The notes: generated by a model not told the origin, from the letters alone. A DNA stretch of 64,000 bases from Actinomadura rudentiformis (GCF_008923185.1 NZ_WBMT01000002.1:124001-188000), one strand, 5' to 3'; positions 1-9,816 are shown, counted from the first letter of the stretch. Made by a program: numbers and translations.

Positions 1-1211
1 TCACGATCGCTTCGGTGGTGGCGGGGGCGGCGGTCTCCCCCGGCATGCTGATCGGTGCCCGTGCCGCGCAGGGCGCGTTCGCCGGGATCATGGTGCCGCA
101 GGCTCTGTCCGTGATCACCGTGCAGTTCGCGCCCGGGCGTGAGCGCACGCTGGCGTTCAGCCTGTACGGGGGGTTGCTCGGCGTCGCCCAGGTCAGCGGC
201 CCGATTCTGGGAGGGCTGCTGACCCAGCACGGTCTCTTCGGCGCGCTGGGCTGGCGGGCGATCTTCTACGTCAACATCCCGGTGGGCCTGGTGGCGCTGG
301 CCGGGGCGGCGCGCTGGATGGACGACTCCCGCGCCAAGCCGCCGCCACGGCTCGACCCGGTCGGAGTCGTGCTGATCAGCGTGGCGTCGCTGCTGCTGAT
401 GTTCCCTCTCGTGCAGGGACGGGAGTACGGCTGGCCCTGGTGGTCCGTGGCACTCCTGGTCTGCACCCTGCCGGTCCTGCTGTTGTTCGCGGCGTACGAG
501 CGGAGGAGCGCGAGCCCCCTCGTCCCCTCGCAGCTGTTCGCCCAGCGTTCCTTCACCGCCGGGCTGATCCTCACGCTGGCCCTCTTCTCCGGCGTCGCCG
601 CGTGCTTCATCACGCTCACGTGGGGGCTGCAGTTCGGCCTCGGCTGGTCGCCGATGCGGGTCGCCCTGACCGGCCTGGCCTGGCCCGCGGGGGTCGCGTG
701 CACCGCCCAGTTCACGCACCGGCACGGCCACCGCCACGCCCGCCGCCTGGTCGCCGCCGGCACCTTGATCATGGCCTTCGGCCTGGCCGGTCTCAGCGTC
801 CTCACGTTGATGGAGGGCCGCGATCTCACCCACTGGCCGCTGGTCCCGTGGCTCTTCGTGGCCGGTCTCGGCATGGGCTTCGCGCTGCCGATCCTGGCGA
901 ACGCGGTGATCAGCGATGTGCCGCACCACAGCGCCGGGGCCGCCTCGGGCGTCTTCAACTCGATCACCCAGCTCGGCGGCGTCCTCGGCGTCGCCGCCGC
1001 CGGGCTGCTATTCTTCGGCGCGGCCAAGGCCCCCTCCACCGTCACACCGGACGGGACGCCGCGGGCCCTGGCGTTCAGCTGCTTCGCGTTGCTGCTCGCA
1101 GCCGCACTCTCCGGTTTGCTACCGAGACGTATCGCATCGGACGAACCAGGCGAACTACCCTTCATCGACACCGTCGAGACTCCACGCCGACTGGATGGGA
1201 GGCCGCGCTGA
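1..1211 (+). CDS. MFS transporter, DHA2 (EmrB/QacA-like) family, 5' end missing
   Basis: Proton-driven multidrug or metabolite exporter of the inner membrane. The reading frame is open to the window edge, so the N-terminus lies outside. The visible part has many hydrophobic segments, a motif-C-like GPILGG stretch that is typical of antiporters, and the DHA2 signature WRAIFYVNIPVG shortly after it. A Pro/Arg-rich loop (AKPPPRLD) separates the two halves of the fold. The protein ends in a short charged tail. The stop codon lies 5 nt before the next gene, a GT2 glycosyltransferase, so the two are probably co-transcribed. The substrate cannot be read from the sequence. Its place beside glycan-modifying genes hints at export of a glycosylated product, but this is inference. 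Confidence 0.88.
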   Translation, partial: TIASVVAGAAVSPGMLIGARAAQGAFAGIMVPQALSVITVQFAPGRERTLAFSLYGGLLGVAQVSGPILGGLLTQHGLFGALGWRAIFYVNIPVGLVALAGAARWMDDSRAKPPPRLDPVGVVLISVASLLLMFPLVQGREYGWPWWSVALLVCTLPVLLLFAAYERRSASPLVPSQLFAQRSFTAGLILTLALFSGVAACFITLTWGLQFGLGWSPMRVALTGLAWPAGVACTAQFTHRHGHRHARRLVAAGTLIMAFGLAGLSVLTLMEGRDLTHWPLVPWLFVAGLGMGFALPILANAVISDVPHHSAGAASGVFNSITQLGGVLGVAAAGLLFFGAAKAPSTVTPDGTPRALAFSCFALLLAAALSGLLPRRIASDEPGELPFIDTVETPRRLDGRPR

Positions 1212-1216
1212 CGCCG

Positions 1217-2053
1217 ATGCGGGTGACCGTCGTGGTCCCGACCCGGAACTCCGCCCGCACCCTGGAGCGGTGCCTGGCCTCCGTCCGGGCGCAGACCCAC
1301 GCGGTGGAGCTGGTGGTGGTCGACAACGCCTCCACCGACACGACACCCGAGATCGCGGCGGCGCACGCGGACGTGGTGGCCGGCCACGGGCCCGAACGCA
1401 GCGCCCAGCGCAACCACGGCTGGCGGACCGGCGGCGGCGAGATCATCGCCTTCGTCGACTCCGACATGGTCCTGGAGCCCGAGGTCGTCGAGCAGGCGGT
1501 CAAGATCTTCGCCACCGAACCCGATGTCGGCGGACTCGTCATCCCGGAACTCTCGTTCGGCGAAGGGTTCCTGGCCCGCTGCCGGGCCGTCGAGAAGCGG
1601 TCCTACCTCGGCGACGAGACGGTGGAGGCGGCCCGCGTGTTCCGCCGTTCGGCGCTGGAGGAGACCGGCGGGTACGACGAGGGGCTGAGCGCCTTCGAGG
1701 ACTGGGACCTGGCCGACCGGGTGGCCGCGACCGGCCTGCGCATCGGCCGGGTGACGGCGGTCGTCCGACACGACGAGGGCCGGATCACGCTCCGTTCCGC
1801 CTACCGCAAGCGCCGCTATTACGGCCGCTGGCTCCCCGCCTACCGGTCCCGCCCGCACGCTCGGTCGTTCAACCGCCCTCGCTCTGTGCGCGCGCTCCTG
1901 CGGCAGGGCTCGCCCCACCTTGTGGCAGGACTGGTCGCCCTCAAGATCTCCGAGGCCCTGGGCCTGCTCCGTGGCTCCCGCCGTCCCAGCGCCCCGGACA
2001 CGCCAGTGCCTCCAGAAAACCCGGCGTCCTCGGATAATCTTCGGCCACCGTGA
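1217..2053 (+). CDS. Family 2 glycosyltransferase
   Basis: Transfers a sugar from a nucleotide-sugar donor (GT-A fold, probably cytoplasmic face of the membrane). The 278-aa protein opens with the GT2 strand VTVVVPTRNSARTLERCL, has the nucleotide-binding VVVDNAS at about 33-39, the metal-binding DSD at 81-83, and an acidic FEDWDLADR motif near 161 that matches the catalytic ED-x-D region. The chosen ATG follows a GGGAGG about 14 nt upstream. A longer frame extends upstream but overlaps the MFS gene and is a shadow. The stop overlaps the start of the acyltransferase gene by 4 nt (GTGA), so translation is coupled. Acceptor unknown. Confidence 0.85.
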   Translation: MRVTVVVPTRNSARTLERCLASVRAQTHAVELVVVDNASTDTTPEIAAAHADVVAGHGPERSAQRNHGWRTGGGEIIAFVDSDMVLEPEVVEQAVKIFATEPDVGGLVIPELSFGEGFLARCRAVEKRSYLGDETVEAARVFRRSALEETGGYDEGLSAFEDWDLADRVAATGLRIGRVTAVVRHDEGRITLRSAYRKRRYYGRWLPAYRSRPHARSFNRPRSVRALLRQGSPHLVAGLVALKISEALGLLRGSRRPSAPDTPVPPENPASSDNLRPP

Positions 2054-3330
2054 CACTCGCAGCCTCACGACCCCAGGCCGCCCGGGACGATCGGCTTCCC
2101 ACGATCTCCGGGCACCACGCCGCGCTCGACGGTCTCCGCGCCGTGGCGGCGCTCATGGTGCTGCTCTTCCATGTGGCGGCGAGCACGGGTTATCTCACCC
2201 GCCAGGGCGCCCTGCCCTCGCTGCTGTCCCGGGGTGAGATCGGGGTGCCGATCTTCTTCACGCTGTCCGGACTGCTGCTCTACCGGCCCTGGGCCGCGGC
2301 GGCGCTCGGGCTGCGGCCCGCTCCCGGGACCGGAGGCTATCTCTGGAAGCGCGCGCTGCGGCTGCTGCCCGCCTACTGGGCGCTGGTCGTGGTGACGATG
2401 GTGATGTACGCCGAGGACCACCTCACGGACATCTGGACCTGGCTCTCGCTCGCCACTCTCACCTACAGCTACGACCCCCACCCCTGGTGGAACAACTACC
2501 TCGGGCCCAATGGGATGGGCCAGATCTGGAGCCTGACGGTTGAGGCCGCGTTCTATGTGGCGCTGCCTTTCCTCGCGTTCCTCCTGCGGCTGTGGGCGAA
2601 ACGAGCCGGGGAGGACGTCGGCGCGCGCGCCCGGCGGCTGCTGTACGGACTGGGCGGCTATTCGTTGATCTCGATGGTCTATGCGCTCGGGGTCTCGTAC
2701 ACCTCGAACGAGGGGTTCTACGGCAACTGGCTGCCGCGCTACCTGATCTGGTTCGCCATCGGGATGGCCTTGGCCGTGGTGTCGGTCTGGGCCCACGCCG
2801 AAAGCGACCAGAGCCCGGCGGGCGAAGGCGATCGGCCGGTGGGCAGGTTCTGCCGTACGGTCGCGGCCTCGTGGGGCATGTGCTGGATCACCGCCGCGCT
2901 GCTCTACTGCGTCTCCTCGACGCCGCTCACCGGTGTGTCCCGGTTCATCGCCGCGAGCGCCTGGACGACCGAGCTGCACATCGTGCTGTACGGCCTCGTC
3001 GCCGCGTTCCTGATCGCCCCGGTGGCGCTGGCTCCGGCGGACCACCCGGCGACCCGCCAGATCCTGGGCAACCGCGTGATGGCGTTCCTCGGCAAGATCT
3101 CCTACAGCGTCTTCCTGTGGCAGTTCGTGGTCATCTACGTCTGGTTCGACATCACGAACCACCCGCCGTTCACCGGCAACCTGCTCGTGGACTTCCCGGT
3201 CTGCACGCTACTCACCGTCGGGGTGTCGACCCTGAGCTACTACTTGATCGAAAGTCCCGTCCGGCGGCTGGGGACGCGCCGGCGGACGTCCGTTCGCCGG
3301 CAGCCCGTCGGGGACGGTGTCCCGGGGTGA
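2050..3330 (+). CDS. Acyltransferase family 3 membrane protein (OafA/YrhL-like)
   Basis: Integral membrane O-acyltransferase that adds acetyl or a short acyl group to cell-surface sugars. The 426-aa protein carries the family signature R-x10-H (Arg30 to His41) within LDGLRAVAALMVLLFH, and then about ten hydrophobic segments. The typical YYLIESPVRRL end of the last helix is followed by a basic tail. Translation starts at a GTG that overlaps the GT2 stop. The last 123 nt overlap the 3' end of the convergent AftD-like gene, so both C-termini are encoded on opposite strands of the same DNA. Together with the preceding GT2 it probably decorates an extracellular glycan or lipid; the substrate is not evident. 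Confidence 0.87.
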   Translation: MTLAASRPQAARDDRLPTISGHHAALDGLRAVAALMVLLFHVAASTGYLTRQGALPSLLSRGEIGVPIFFTLSGLLLYRPWAAAALGLRPAPGTGGYLWKRALRLLPAYWALVVVTMVMYAEDHLTDIWTWLSLATLTYSYDPHPWWNNYLGPNGMGQIWSLTVEAAFYVALPFLAFLLRLWAKRAGEDVGARARRLLYGLGGYSLISMVYALGVSYTSNEGFYGNWLPRYLIWFAIGMALAVVSVWAHAESDQSPAGEGDRPVGRFCRTVAASWGMCWITAALLYCVSSTPLTGVSRFIAASAWTTELHIVLYGLVAAFLIAPVALAPADHPATRQILGNRVMAFLGKISYSVFLWQFVVIYVWFDITNHPPFTGNLLVDFPVCTLLTVGVSTLSYYLIESPVRRLGTRRRTSVRRQPVGDGVPG

Positions 3331-6300
3331 CGGTCTGCTCTCCTCTGCTGGCGTGATCGGGACCCAGCGGAGCTCCCCGCCGCCGGGGAGCCAGATGTCG
3401 GGCTCGCGTGAGGCCGCGAGCATGGCCGCCAGGTAACCCACCACCAGGAGCCCGAAGACCTGCGGGGCGGCGTCCCGGAGGACGTCGGGCACGGTGCCCT
3501 CCGTACCCCGGCGTGCCAGCCACGTGCCGGCGGCGATGCACCCGCCTCCGGCCACCATCGGCACCGCGACCAGCCAGGACGAACGCAGTCGGCGGGCGGG
3601 AGCGGAGGTGTGGCGCTGCGCCCACTGTGTCACCACCGCCACGACCACGGTCAGCGCCAGCCCCAGGAAGCCTGCCAGCCAGAAGCCGAGCCCTGCGGCG
3701 AGCCCGAGCGCCGCAAGGCCCGCCACGCGGCCCGGTGCCCGGGCGAGCGCGGGGGCCGCCGCCTTGACAGGCGCCTGGCGCCGCCAGAAGGCCACGAGGA
3801 AGAGCACGATGAGGAGGTTCAGACCGGCGAAGAGCGCGATGCGGTAGAGGCCGTCGGGCTGGTAGGTCAGCTTGACCACGCCTGCCGTGCCCGCGGGCAC
3901 CTCCCAGGCCTGCCGCCAGCCGTCCAGGCGGACGGGCCGCAGCTCCCGGCCGCCGACCTCGGCCTTCCAGCCGACGTTGAAGTTCTCGTTCACGACCAGG
4001 TACGAACGTCCCTGGGTGTCGATCTCGACCGCGCGGGAGCCCTTGTCCCACCCGCGGACCTGCACGGGCTGGCTCGCCTGGGGCTTGGCTGCGGCAAGCC
4101 TCCCGCCCGGGTCGACGACCATCGAGTCCACCCGGTAGGCCGTGCCCCCGGCGCCGATCCGGTTGTCGCCCGCCGCGATCCGTACCGGCTCGCAGGTCTG
4201 GAACCGCATGAGCCGCCCGCCGAGCACGTCGTCCACGGTCCCGGCGAGCCTGGTCCGGCTGGCGGTGCCGTTGACCTGCACGGTGGGCCCGTACCCGCAC
4301 GGTGTGGTGAACGGCTTGAACCCGGAGGCCGTCAGTGGCTGCACGCCTGGCACGGTGACGTCGCTGATCTGGAGAGGCACCTGCGCGGACGTGAATCTGA
4401 GCGTGATCCGGTCGGTCCAGATCAGGTTGAAGCGCAGCCGCCCGTTCTTGTCGACCAGGCCCTCCCGGACCTCGCCCCGCGCCCCGGTCACGGTGACGCG
4501 CAGCGCCGCCCGCGCCCCGGCCGGCCGGGCGACCGTCACCTCGCTGAGCCGTCCCGCCCGGCCCCAGCCGATCTTGAGGGTGGGCGCGCGGTCGTCGCCG
4601 GCGGCCAGCCAGGTCGTCGCCGGATTGCCGTCGAACGCCGACCGCGGCAGGCCCGCCGGCTCCCGGGTCCATGTCGAGCTCGCGCTCACGGTGACCTTGG
4701 AACCGAACCGGGTCAGCCGGTCGATCAGCGTCGGATCCATCAGCACCGCGTTCCCGCTGATCCTGGCGGTCGCCTCGGCCGGCGACGGGAAGACCCTGCT
4801 GAACGTGTTGCCCTCTTCGTCGTCCTTGCCGAGGTCCGGCGAGCAGACCCAGCGGGACGAGCCGCGCATGCACTCTGACCGCGGCGGCACGGACCGCGCC
4901 ATCAGCTGGGCGGGCGCCTGGCCGGGTGTCTGGGCCTGCACGCCCGGCGCCGCGGGCATGCGGAGGTGACGGGCCGGCCGCACGCCCGGGATCGTGAGCT
5001 CGGAGACGGCCACGCGTGCGGCGGCGGGCGACACCGGCTCCCGCGCGAGCTTCACGATCCGGATCCGTAGCCAGCTCGTCTGGCCCGCCGGGGCGCGCAG
5101 CCGCTGCGCCTCGGCCGTGGGCTGCACATCCTGCTCGACCGTGCCGGCCTGGGTGTCCACCGCGACGCGGGCCGGCGGCGGCCCGAGGAAGTCGTTTCGC
5201 ACGAAGGACGCGTCGACGCCCTGGCCGGGGTCCCGGGGCTCCTGGAAGTCCACGCGCAGCCACTGCTGCAGGGGCCCGTTCCAGCCGCCCGTCGTCCAGT
5301 GGGTGCGCGGGTCGTTGTCGAGGGCGGCCGACGGCAGGGCGCCCGGATCGTCGAACCCGGTGAGCGCGCCCGGATCGGCGGCCGACGATGAGGCCGTGAC
5401 GTTCTTGATCCCCTCGAACACCGCGGTCGTGCGGTAGCGCAGCCACTCGGGTTCCTCCGGATCCGCGCCCTGCCCGCGCGTGTCCGACCGGACGCCGTCG
5501 GCCGTCTTCGTCGGGGAGATCTGGCTGCGGATCTCCCCGAGGTTGCGGTCTCGCCAGCGCAGGGCGTCCGACACGACACGTTGCGCCGGAGCCGCCGGAT
5601 CGTCGTCGTCGAGCAGCACCGGGCGGCCCTTGAGCGCGCCGTTGTCGGCGAGTGAGAGCAAGCCCTCGGGGGCCCCGTACATCCGTACTGCCTGGCTCGC
5701 GTCGAGCATGCTGACGACGTCGTCGGCGTCGCCCACCTCGTAGATCTCGACCGGCGGGTACCGCTGGTCGAACGAGCCGACCGCCTCGTCGTCGCCCCAT
5801 CCGCCGACCGGCTGATCGCCGAACGACGCCACGCGCTTGATGCCGGGCGAGGTCTCCAGGGCCTCGTGGACCCGGGCGGGCCAGGCACCGCGCAGGTCCG
5901 ACCGGGCGAGATCGTTGCGGACGAGCAGGTAGCGCACGCCCATGCGGGCCAGCACCTCGGTCAGCCCCGCGGAGCCGCGCCCGGCCGCGACTCGCTGGTC
6001 GATGGCGTCCATCAGCCGCGCGTAGCCCGGGGAGCCCTGCGGGACGAGCTGCCGCGCACCCCAGCGGGTGCTGAGCAACGGCTGGACGATGTCGTCCATC
6101 GGACGGCCCCAGGTGTACTCGCCGAAGCGGGCGCCCGGCACCGCGAGCACGGCCTGCTGCCCGGCCCGGCCGTTCAGCCAGTTGGCGGCCTGCTGCCAGT
6201 ACTGCGGGACGGCCGGGAAGTCACCTGGTCCGGCCAGGCCATTGATGAGCGCGGGGAACGACACCGCCGCCAGCGTGGCACCCGAGACCGCGAAGAGGCT

Positions 6301-7554
6301 CAGCCGCGCCCGCGGCCGCCGCAGCGTCCTCGGCAGGTGAGCGAGCCCGAGCGCGAGCGGCAGCCGCACCAGGCCGTCGAACTTGTAGAGGTTGCGCAGC
6401 GGCGCCAACGGCCCGTCGAGCAGGTCGCGCATCGGCGCCGCCAGCGGCCCCTCGATCCGGCTCGCGTGCCCGGCGGCGATGATCGCGACCCCGGCGAGCA
6501 GGACGAGCAGCAGGAACGTGCGTTCGGGCAGGTCGCGCCGGGCCAGCCCGGCCAGCCCGAGCGCGGCCAGCACCGCGGTCACGATGATCAGGAGCGTGCC
6601 GGTGGACAGCTGGAAACCGACCGGGAGCGACCCGGCGTCCAGATAGTTGATCCAGCGTTCGGCGCCCCGCAGGACATCGATCAGCCCGGTCGGACCGGTC
6701 GTGGTGTCGGCCTTCTCGGTGTAGCCGAGCCAGGAGAATCCGTACCGCCCGGTGAGCACCAGTGGGGCGAGCCACCAGGCGGTCGCGAACGCGACGGCGA
6801 CGTTCCACCAGGCGAACAGCCGCAACCGTCCCGGCGTGCCGCGAGGGCGGGTGAGGAGGTAGATCGCGGGGACGGCGAGCACGGCGACCGTCGCGGTGCC
6901 GTTGATCCCGCCGCACAGCGCCACGGCGACGCCCGAACGGGCGGCGGCCCGGATGCGTGCGCCGCGTCCTGGGCCGGCCGACGTCAACGGGAGGACGATC
7001 CACGGCAACATCGCGAGCGGGAGGTACTCCCAGGAGTTCTGGCCGAGCGCCGAAAGCCCGTGCGGCCCCAGCGCGTACGCCATCGCGCCCACAAGCCTGC
7101 TGATCGGGCCGCCGATCCCGAACCGTTCGGCCAGCCGCCTGGCGCCCAGGAAGGCCGCGCAGAGCAGCAGCGACAACCACAACCGCTGCGTGATCCACGC
7201 GGGCAGCCCGATCAGGTCGCCGAGGGCGTAGAACGGGCCCATGGGGAAGAAGTAGCCGGCCGCCTGGTTCTGGAGCTGGCCGAACTGCGCGGGATCCCAC
7301 AGGTGCAGCGCCCGGCCGAGGAAGCCGAGCGGGTTGACCGCCATGTCGATCTTGGTGTCGGCGAGGATCCGGCCCGGGCGGGTGGAGGTCACCAGGACGA
7401 TCAGGGCCAGGCAGCAGACCGCGCTCCGGAACCGTTCGCGCAGCCGTTCGTCGACGCCGCCCTCATCGGGCTCGGGCCGCTGCGCGAGCTCACGGTCGGC
7501 GTCGGAGAGGCGGCGCGCCAGCCGGTCGGCCCACGCTCCGGTGCCGCTAGCCAT
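3208..7554 (-). CDS. aftD: AftD-like alpha-(1->3)-arabinofuranosyltransferase family protein
   Basis: Very large (1448 aa) polytopic GT-C glycosyltransferase. In mycobacteria AftD adds arabinofuranose branches to arabinogalactan and lipoarabinomannan from decaprenyl-phosphoryl-arabinose. The N-terminal half is membrane-embedded with the family hallmark DTKIDMAVNP (Asp66 and Asp70) and the LHLWDP and FPMGPFY motifs. The middle is extracytoplasmic and contains regions that look like F5/8-type C (discoidin) carbohydrate-binding modules, with WLRVDFQEP and DGNPATTWLA segments. Two or three helices return near the C-terminus before a charged tail. It is last in a minus-strand run with a GT4, a GT2, a DUF2613 protein and a membrane protein. 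Family assignment is firm. Arabinan specificity in this organism is inference. Confidence 0.82.
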   Translation of the reverse strand: MASGTGAWADRLARRLSDADRELAQRPEPDEGGVDERLRERFRSAVCCLALIVLVTSTRPGRILADTKIDMAVNPLGFLGRALHLWDPAQFGQLQNQAAGYFFPMGPFYALGDLIGLPAWITQRLWLSLLLCAAFLGARRLAERFGIGGPISRLVGAMAYALGPHGLSALGQNSWEYLPLAMLPWIVLPLTSAGPGRGARIRAAARSGVAVALCGGINGTATVAVLAVPAIYLLTRPRGTPGRLRLFAWWNVAVAFATAWWLAPLVLTGRYGFSWLGYTEKADTTTGPTGLIDVLRGAERWINYLDAGSLPVGFQLSTGTLLIIVTAVLAALGLAGLARRDLPERTFLLLVLLAGVAIIAAGHASRIEGPLAAPMRDLLDGPLAPLRNLYKFDGLVRLPLALGLAHLPRTLRRPRARLSLFAVSGATLAAVSFPALINGLAGPGDFPAVPQYWQQAANWLNGRAGQQAVLAVPGARFGEYTWGRPMDDIVQPLLSTRWGARQLVPQGSPGYARLMDAIDQRVAAGRGSAGLTEVLARMGVRYLLVRNDLARSDLRGAWPARVHEALETSPGIKRVASFGDQPVGGWGDDEAVGSFDQRYPPVEIYEVGDADDVVSMLDASQAVRMYGAPEGLLSLADNGALKGRPVLLDDDDPAAPAQRVVSDALRWRDRNLGEIRSQISPTKTADGVRSDTRGQGADPEEPEWLRYRTTAVFEGIKNVTASSSAADPGALTGFDDPGALPSAALDNDPRTHWTTGGWNGPLQQWLRVDFQEPRDPGQGVDASFVRNDFLGPPPARVAVDTQAGTVEQDVQPTAEAQRLRAPAGQTSWLRIRIVKLAREPVSPAAARVAVSELTIPGVRPARHLRMPAAPGVQAQTPGQAPAQLMARSVPPRSECMRGSSRWVCSPDLGKDDEEGNTFSRVFPSPAEATARISGNAVLMDPTLIDRLTRFGSKVTVSASSTWTREPAGLPRSAFDGNPATTWLAAGDDRAPTLKIGWGRAGRLSEVTVARPAGARAALRVTVTGARGEVREGLVDKNGRLRFNLIWTDRITLRFTSAQVPLQISDVTVPGVQPLTASGFKPFTTPCGYGPTVQVNGTASRTRLAGTVDDVLGGRLMRFQTCEPVRIAAGDNRIGAGGTAYRVDSMVVDPGGRLAAAKPQASQPVQVRGWDKGSRAVEIDTQGRSYLVVNENFNVGWKAEVGGRELRPVRLDGWRQAWEVPAGTAGVVKLTYQPDGLYRIALFAGLNLLIVLFLVAFWRRQAPVKAAAPALARAPGRVAGLAALGLAAGLGFWLAGFLGLALTVVVAVVTQWAQRHTSAPARRLRSSWLVAVPMVAGGGCIAAGTWLARRGTEGTVPDVLRDAAPQVFGLLVVGYLAAMLAASREPDIWLPGGGELRWVPITPAEESRPSPRDTVPDGLPANGRPPARPQPPDGTFDQVVAQGRHPDGE

Positions 7555-7611
7555 GCCGCTCGCCCCTCCTCCCTGAGCTGGACCCCAGACCGCGTACGGA
7601 TCGGGCGCGGT

Positions 7612-8961
7612 TCAGCGGGCCGAACCCTCATCGGCGCGGGCACCGCCGTCGGCGCGTACACCGTCGTCGGCGCGGCCGAGCAGCCGCTCCGCCGGGGTGG
7701 CGATCCGCACCTGGAGCACGTCGCCGTGCTCGCGGAGCAGCTCGTCCCTGACCGGACCCTCGACGACACGGGGGTGCTCGTCACCGTACTCGCGTACGAC
7801 ATGTGCGTCGGGGTCCTCGGTGGCACTGGTGCCCGCGCGGACCGCCGCCGCTATCAACTCCCCCATCCGGTCGGTCGTGCGCGCCCAGTCGAACTCCGCG
7901 GCCCAGGCGCGGCAGTCGGCGGCGACCCGCGCCCGGCGTTCCGGGTCGTCCAGCTCCTTGAGCGCCCGTTCGACCGCGCCGGCCAGCTCCTCCTCATCGG
8001 GGACCAGCCAGCCGGTCACCCCGTCGCGGATGGCGTCGCGCAGGCCGTCGACGTCGTAGGCGACGGTCGGAACGCCCAGCGCGGCGGCCTCGGCGACGCA
8101 CAGGCCCCAGCCCTCGCCCTGCGAGGCGCTCAGATGCAGGTCGGCCCGGCCGACCAGGGCCGCCTTCTCCTCCTCGGACACGAAGCCGTGCAGGACGACG
8201 GTCCCGTCGAGACCGCGGGTTGCGATCTCCGCGGCGAGCCGGTCGTGCTCGGGCCCGCGCCCGACGATGCCGATCCGCAGGCCAGGCCGTTGCGGAAGGA
8301 GGCGTTCAGCGAGATCGAGCACCCGGTCGACCCGCTTGTGCGGCACCAGCCGGGTCACGCACACCAGCTCAGGGTCGCCGACCGGCTCTGCCTGAACTAC
8401 TTGACCGGGGATGGTGACCCCGACCGGCACCAGGTAGACCGGGCCCGTCCAGGCCAGCCGCTCCCGGAGCGCGGCCAGCGTGGTGAGGGAGATGGCCGTG
8501 CACGCGTGCCGGCGATAGGTCCAGCGCGCGACCGGGCCTTCGAGCATGCAGCCGATCCAGGCGAGCCAGGCGGGAAAGTAGAGGCCGAACTGCTCGTCGT
8601 GCACATGGAAGATCGAGCAGAAGACCGGCACCCGGCGCGGCAACACCCAGGGGGTGAAGAACGGGATGCCGTTCTGGCAGTCGATCACCGCGTCGAACCG
8701 GCGCCGCCGGAGCAGCAGCCAGAGCAACACCAGCGGGTAGACCGTGAACCGGCCTCCCGTGCGGACGAAGTCCACGCCCTCGACCCGCTCCCGGCGTGCC
8801 TGCCCCGGCGCGCGGCACGTCACGTACGTCACCCGGGCGCCCTGGGCCGCGAGGCGCCGAGCCAGCTCCCAGGCATACCGTTCGGCACCCCCCGCCAAGG
8901 GGTGCCAGGGATCCCGCCAGTTGACGATCGCCAGCCGGCGGCCCGCGACGCCGCCGGTCAT
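7612..8961 (-). CDS. Family 4 glycosyltransferase
   Basis: GT-B-fold retaining glycosyltransferase, 449 aa. The N-terminal Rossmann half begins RLAIVNWRDPWHPLAGGAER, typical of GT4 acceptor-binding loops. The C-terminal half has the donor-binding GIVGRGPEHD near 231 and the E-x7-E catalytic motif (Glu283 and Glu291) within EGWGLCVAEAAALGVP. The last 60 or so residues are charged and of low complexity. The ATG chosen overlaps the stop of the upstream GT2 gene by 4 nt (ATGA); the longer open frame upstream is a shadow of that gene. It probably adds a hexose or mannose to a lipid-linked glycan made with its neighbours. Confidence 0.85.
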   Translation of the reverse strand: MTGGVAGRRLAIVNWRDPWHPLAGGAERYAWELARRLAAQGARVTYVTCRAPGQARRERVEGVDFVRTGGRFTVYPLVLLWLLLRRRRFDAVIDCQNGIPFFTPWVLPRRVPVFCSIFHVHDEQFGLYFPAWLAWIGCMLEGPVARWTYRRHACTAISLTTLAALRERLAWTGPVYLVPVGVTIPGQVVQAEPVGDPELVCVTRLVPHKRVDRVLDLAERLLPQRPGLRIGIVGRGPEHDRLAAEIATRGLDGTVVLHGFVSEEEKAALVGRADLHLSASQGEGWGLCVAEAAALGVPTVAYDVDGLRDAIRDGVTGWLVPDEEELAGAVERALKELDDPERRARVAADCRAWAAEFDWARTTDRMGELIAAAVRAGTSATEDPDAHVVREYGDEHPRVVEGPVRDELLREHGDVLQVRIATPAERLLGRADDGVRADGGARADEGSAR

Positions 8962-9785
8962 CCCGGCCCGGAACGGCTGGTCTCGGTCACGGGGAACGCG
9001 GGCGCCACAGGCAGCGCGGGAAGCGCGGAGGTGACCGGCCGCTCGGCCGTCGCCCCGGGCCGGGAGAGCACGCGCGCGGCGTTGAAGCGGATCCGGGCCA
9101 GGTCGCGGAGGCAGGAGAAGGAGTGCCGGCGGACCGAGAAGGTGGTGCCCGGCACGTCCCGCCACTCGACCGGCAGATCGGTGATCGAGGCGCCGCGCCG
9201 GGCGCAGTGCATGAGCAGCTCGACGTCGAAGGCGAACCCCGTGGTGCGCAGCTCGGCCGCGGCGGCCCTGGCCAGCGGCCCGGCGAAGAACTTGAAGCCG
9301 CACTGGGTGTCGGTCACCCCGCCCGCGAGGTCGCGGATCAGCAGGTTGAACGTGACGGCACCGAACTTGCGCAGCGGGTGGCTGTAGTCCTCGACGCGGG
9401 ACTGCGGATGGCGGCGGGAGCCGACGACGACGGGACGGCCCGCGTGCAGCAGGCCGACCGCGGTCTTCAACGCCGCCAGCCCGGTCGCCATGTCGGCGTC
9501 GCAGAATCCCACGTACGGCGCCCGGGTGGCGAGCAGCCCCTCCCGTACCGCCGCGCCTTTGCCGCGTCGCGCGCATCCGATCAGCCGCACCGGCACAGGG
9601 CCGGTCCAGCTCCGGACGATGTCGGGGGTGCCGTCGTCACTGGCGTTGTCCACCACGATCACGCCGGTGGGAAAGGGAAGGGCGTCCAGCGCGGCGCTGA
9701 GCCGCGCCAGGCCGTCCGGGAGCCGGGCCGCCTCGTTGTACGCGGGGACCACGATCTCCAGGAGGGAGGACTCGGCTACGTCCAT
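8958..9785 (-). CDS. Family 2 glycosyltransferase, dolichyl-phosphate glucosyltransferase-like
   Basis: Cytoplasmic-face GT-A enzyme of 275 aa, resembling polyprenyl-phosphate hexosyltransferases such as ALG5-type proteins. Visible motifs are LEIVVPAYNEAARLP at the start, VVDNASDDGT at about 45-53, and the metal-binding DAD at 96-98. QCGFKFF and ELLMHCARRG follow, both characteristic of this branch. It likely makes a polyprenyl-phosphate-linked sugar that feeds GT-C enzymes such as the AftD-like protein downstream. The start ATG gives a sensible N-terminus; the longer frame upstream reads Arg/Ser-rich shadow sequence across the DUF2613 gene. It overlaps the next gene by 4 nt. Confidence 0.83.
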   Translation of the reverse strand: MDVAESSLLEIVVPAYNEAARLPDGLARLSAALDALPFPTGVIVVDNASDDGTPDIVRSWTGPVPVRLIGCARRGKGAAVREGLLATRAPYVGFCDADMATGLAALKTAVGLLHAGRPVVVGSRRHPQSRVEDYSHPLRKFGAVTFNLLIRDLAGGVTDTQCGFKFFAGPLARAAAAELRTTGFAFDVELLMHCARRGASITDLPVEWRDVPGTTFSVRRHSFSCLRDLARIRFNAARVLSRPGATAERPVTSALPALPVAPAFPVTETSRSGPG

Positions 9786-9816
9786 GAGACCTTCGGTGAC
9801 GCCCAGAGGGCGTCGC

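Noticed and set aside
5866..9387. 1173-codon plus-strand open frame opposite the AftD-like, GT4 and GT2 genes
   Set aside because: Crosses several well-supported minus-strand genes and has Arg/Pro/Gly-rich composition with no motif.
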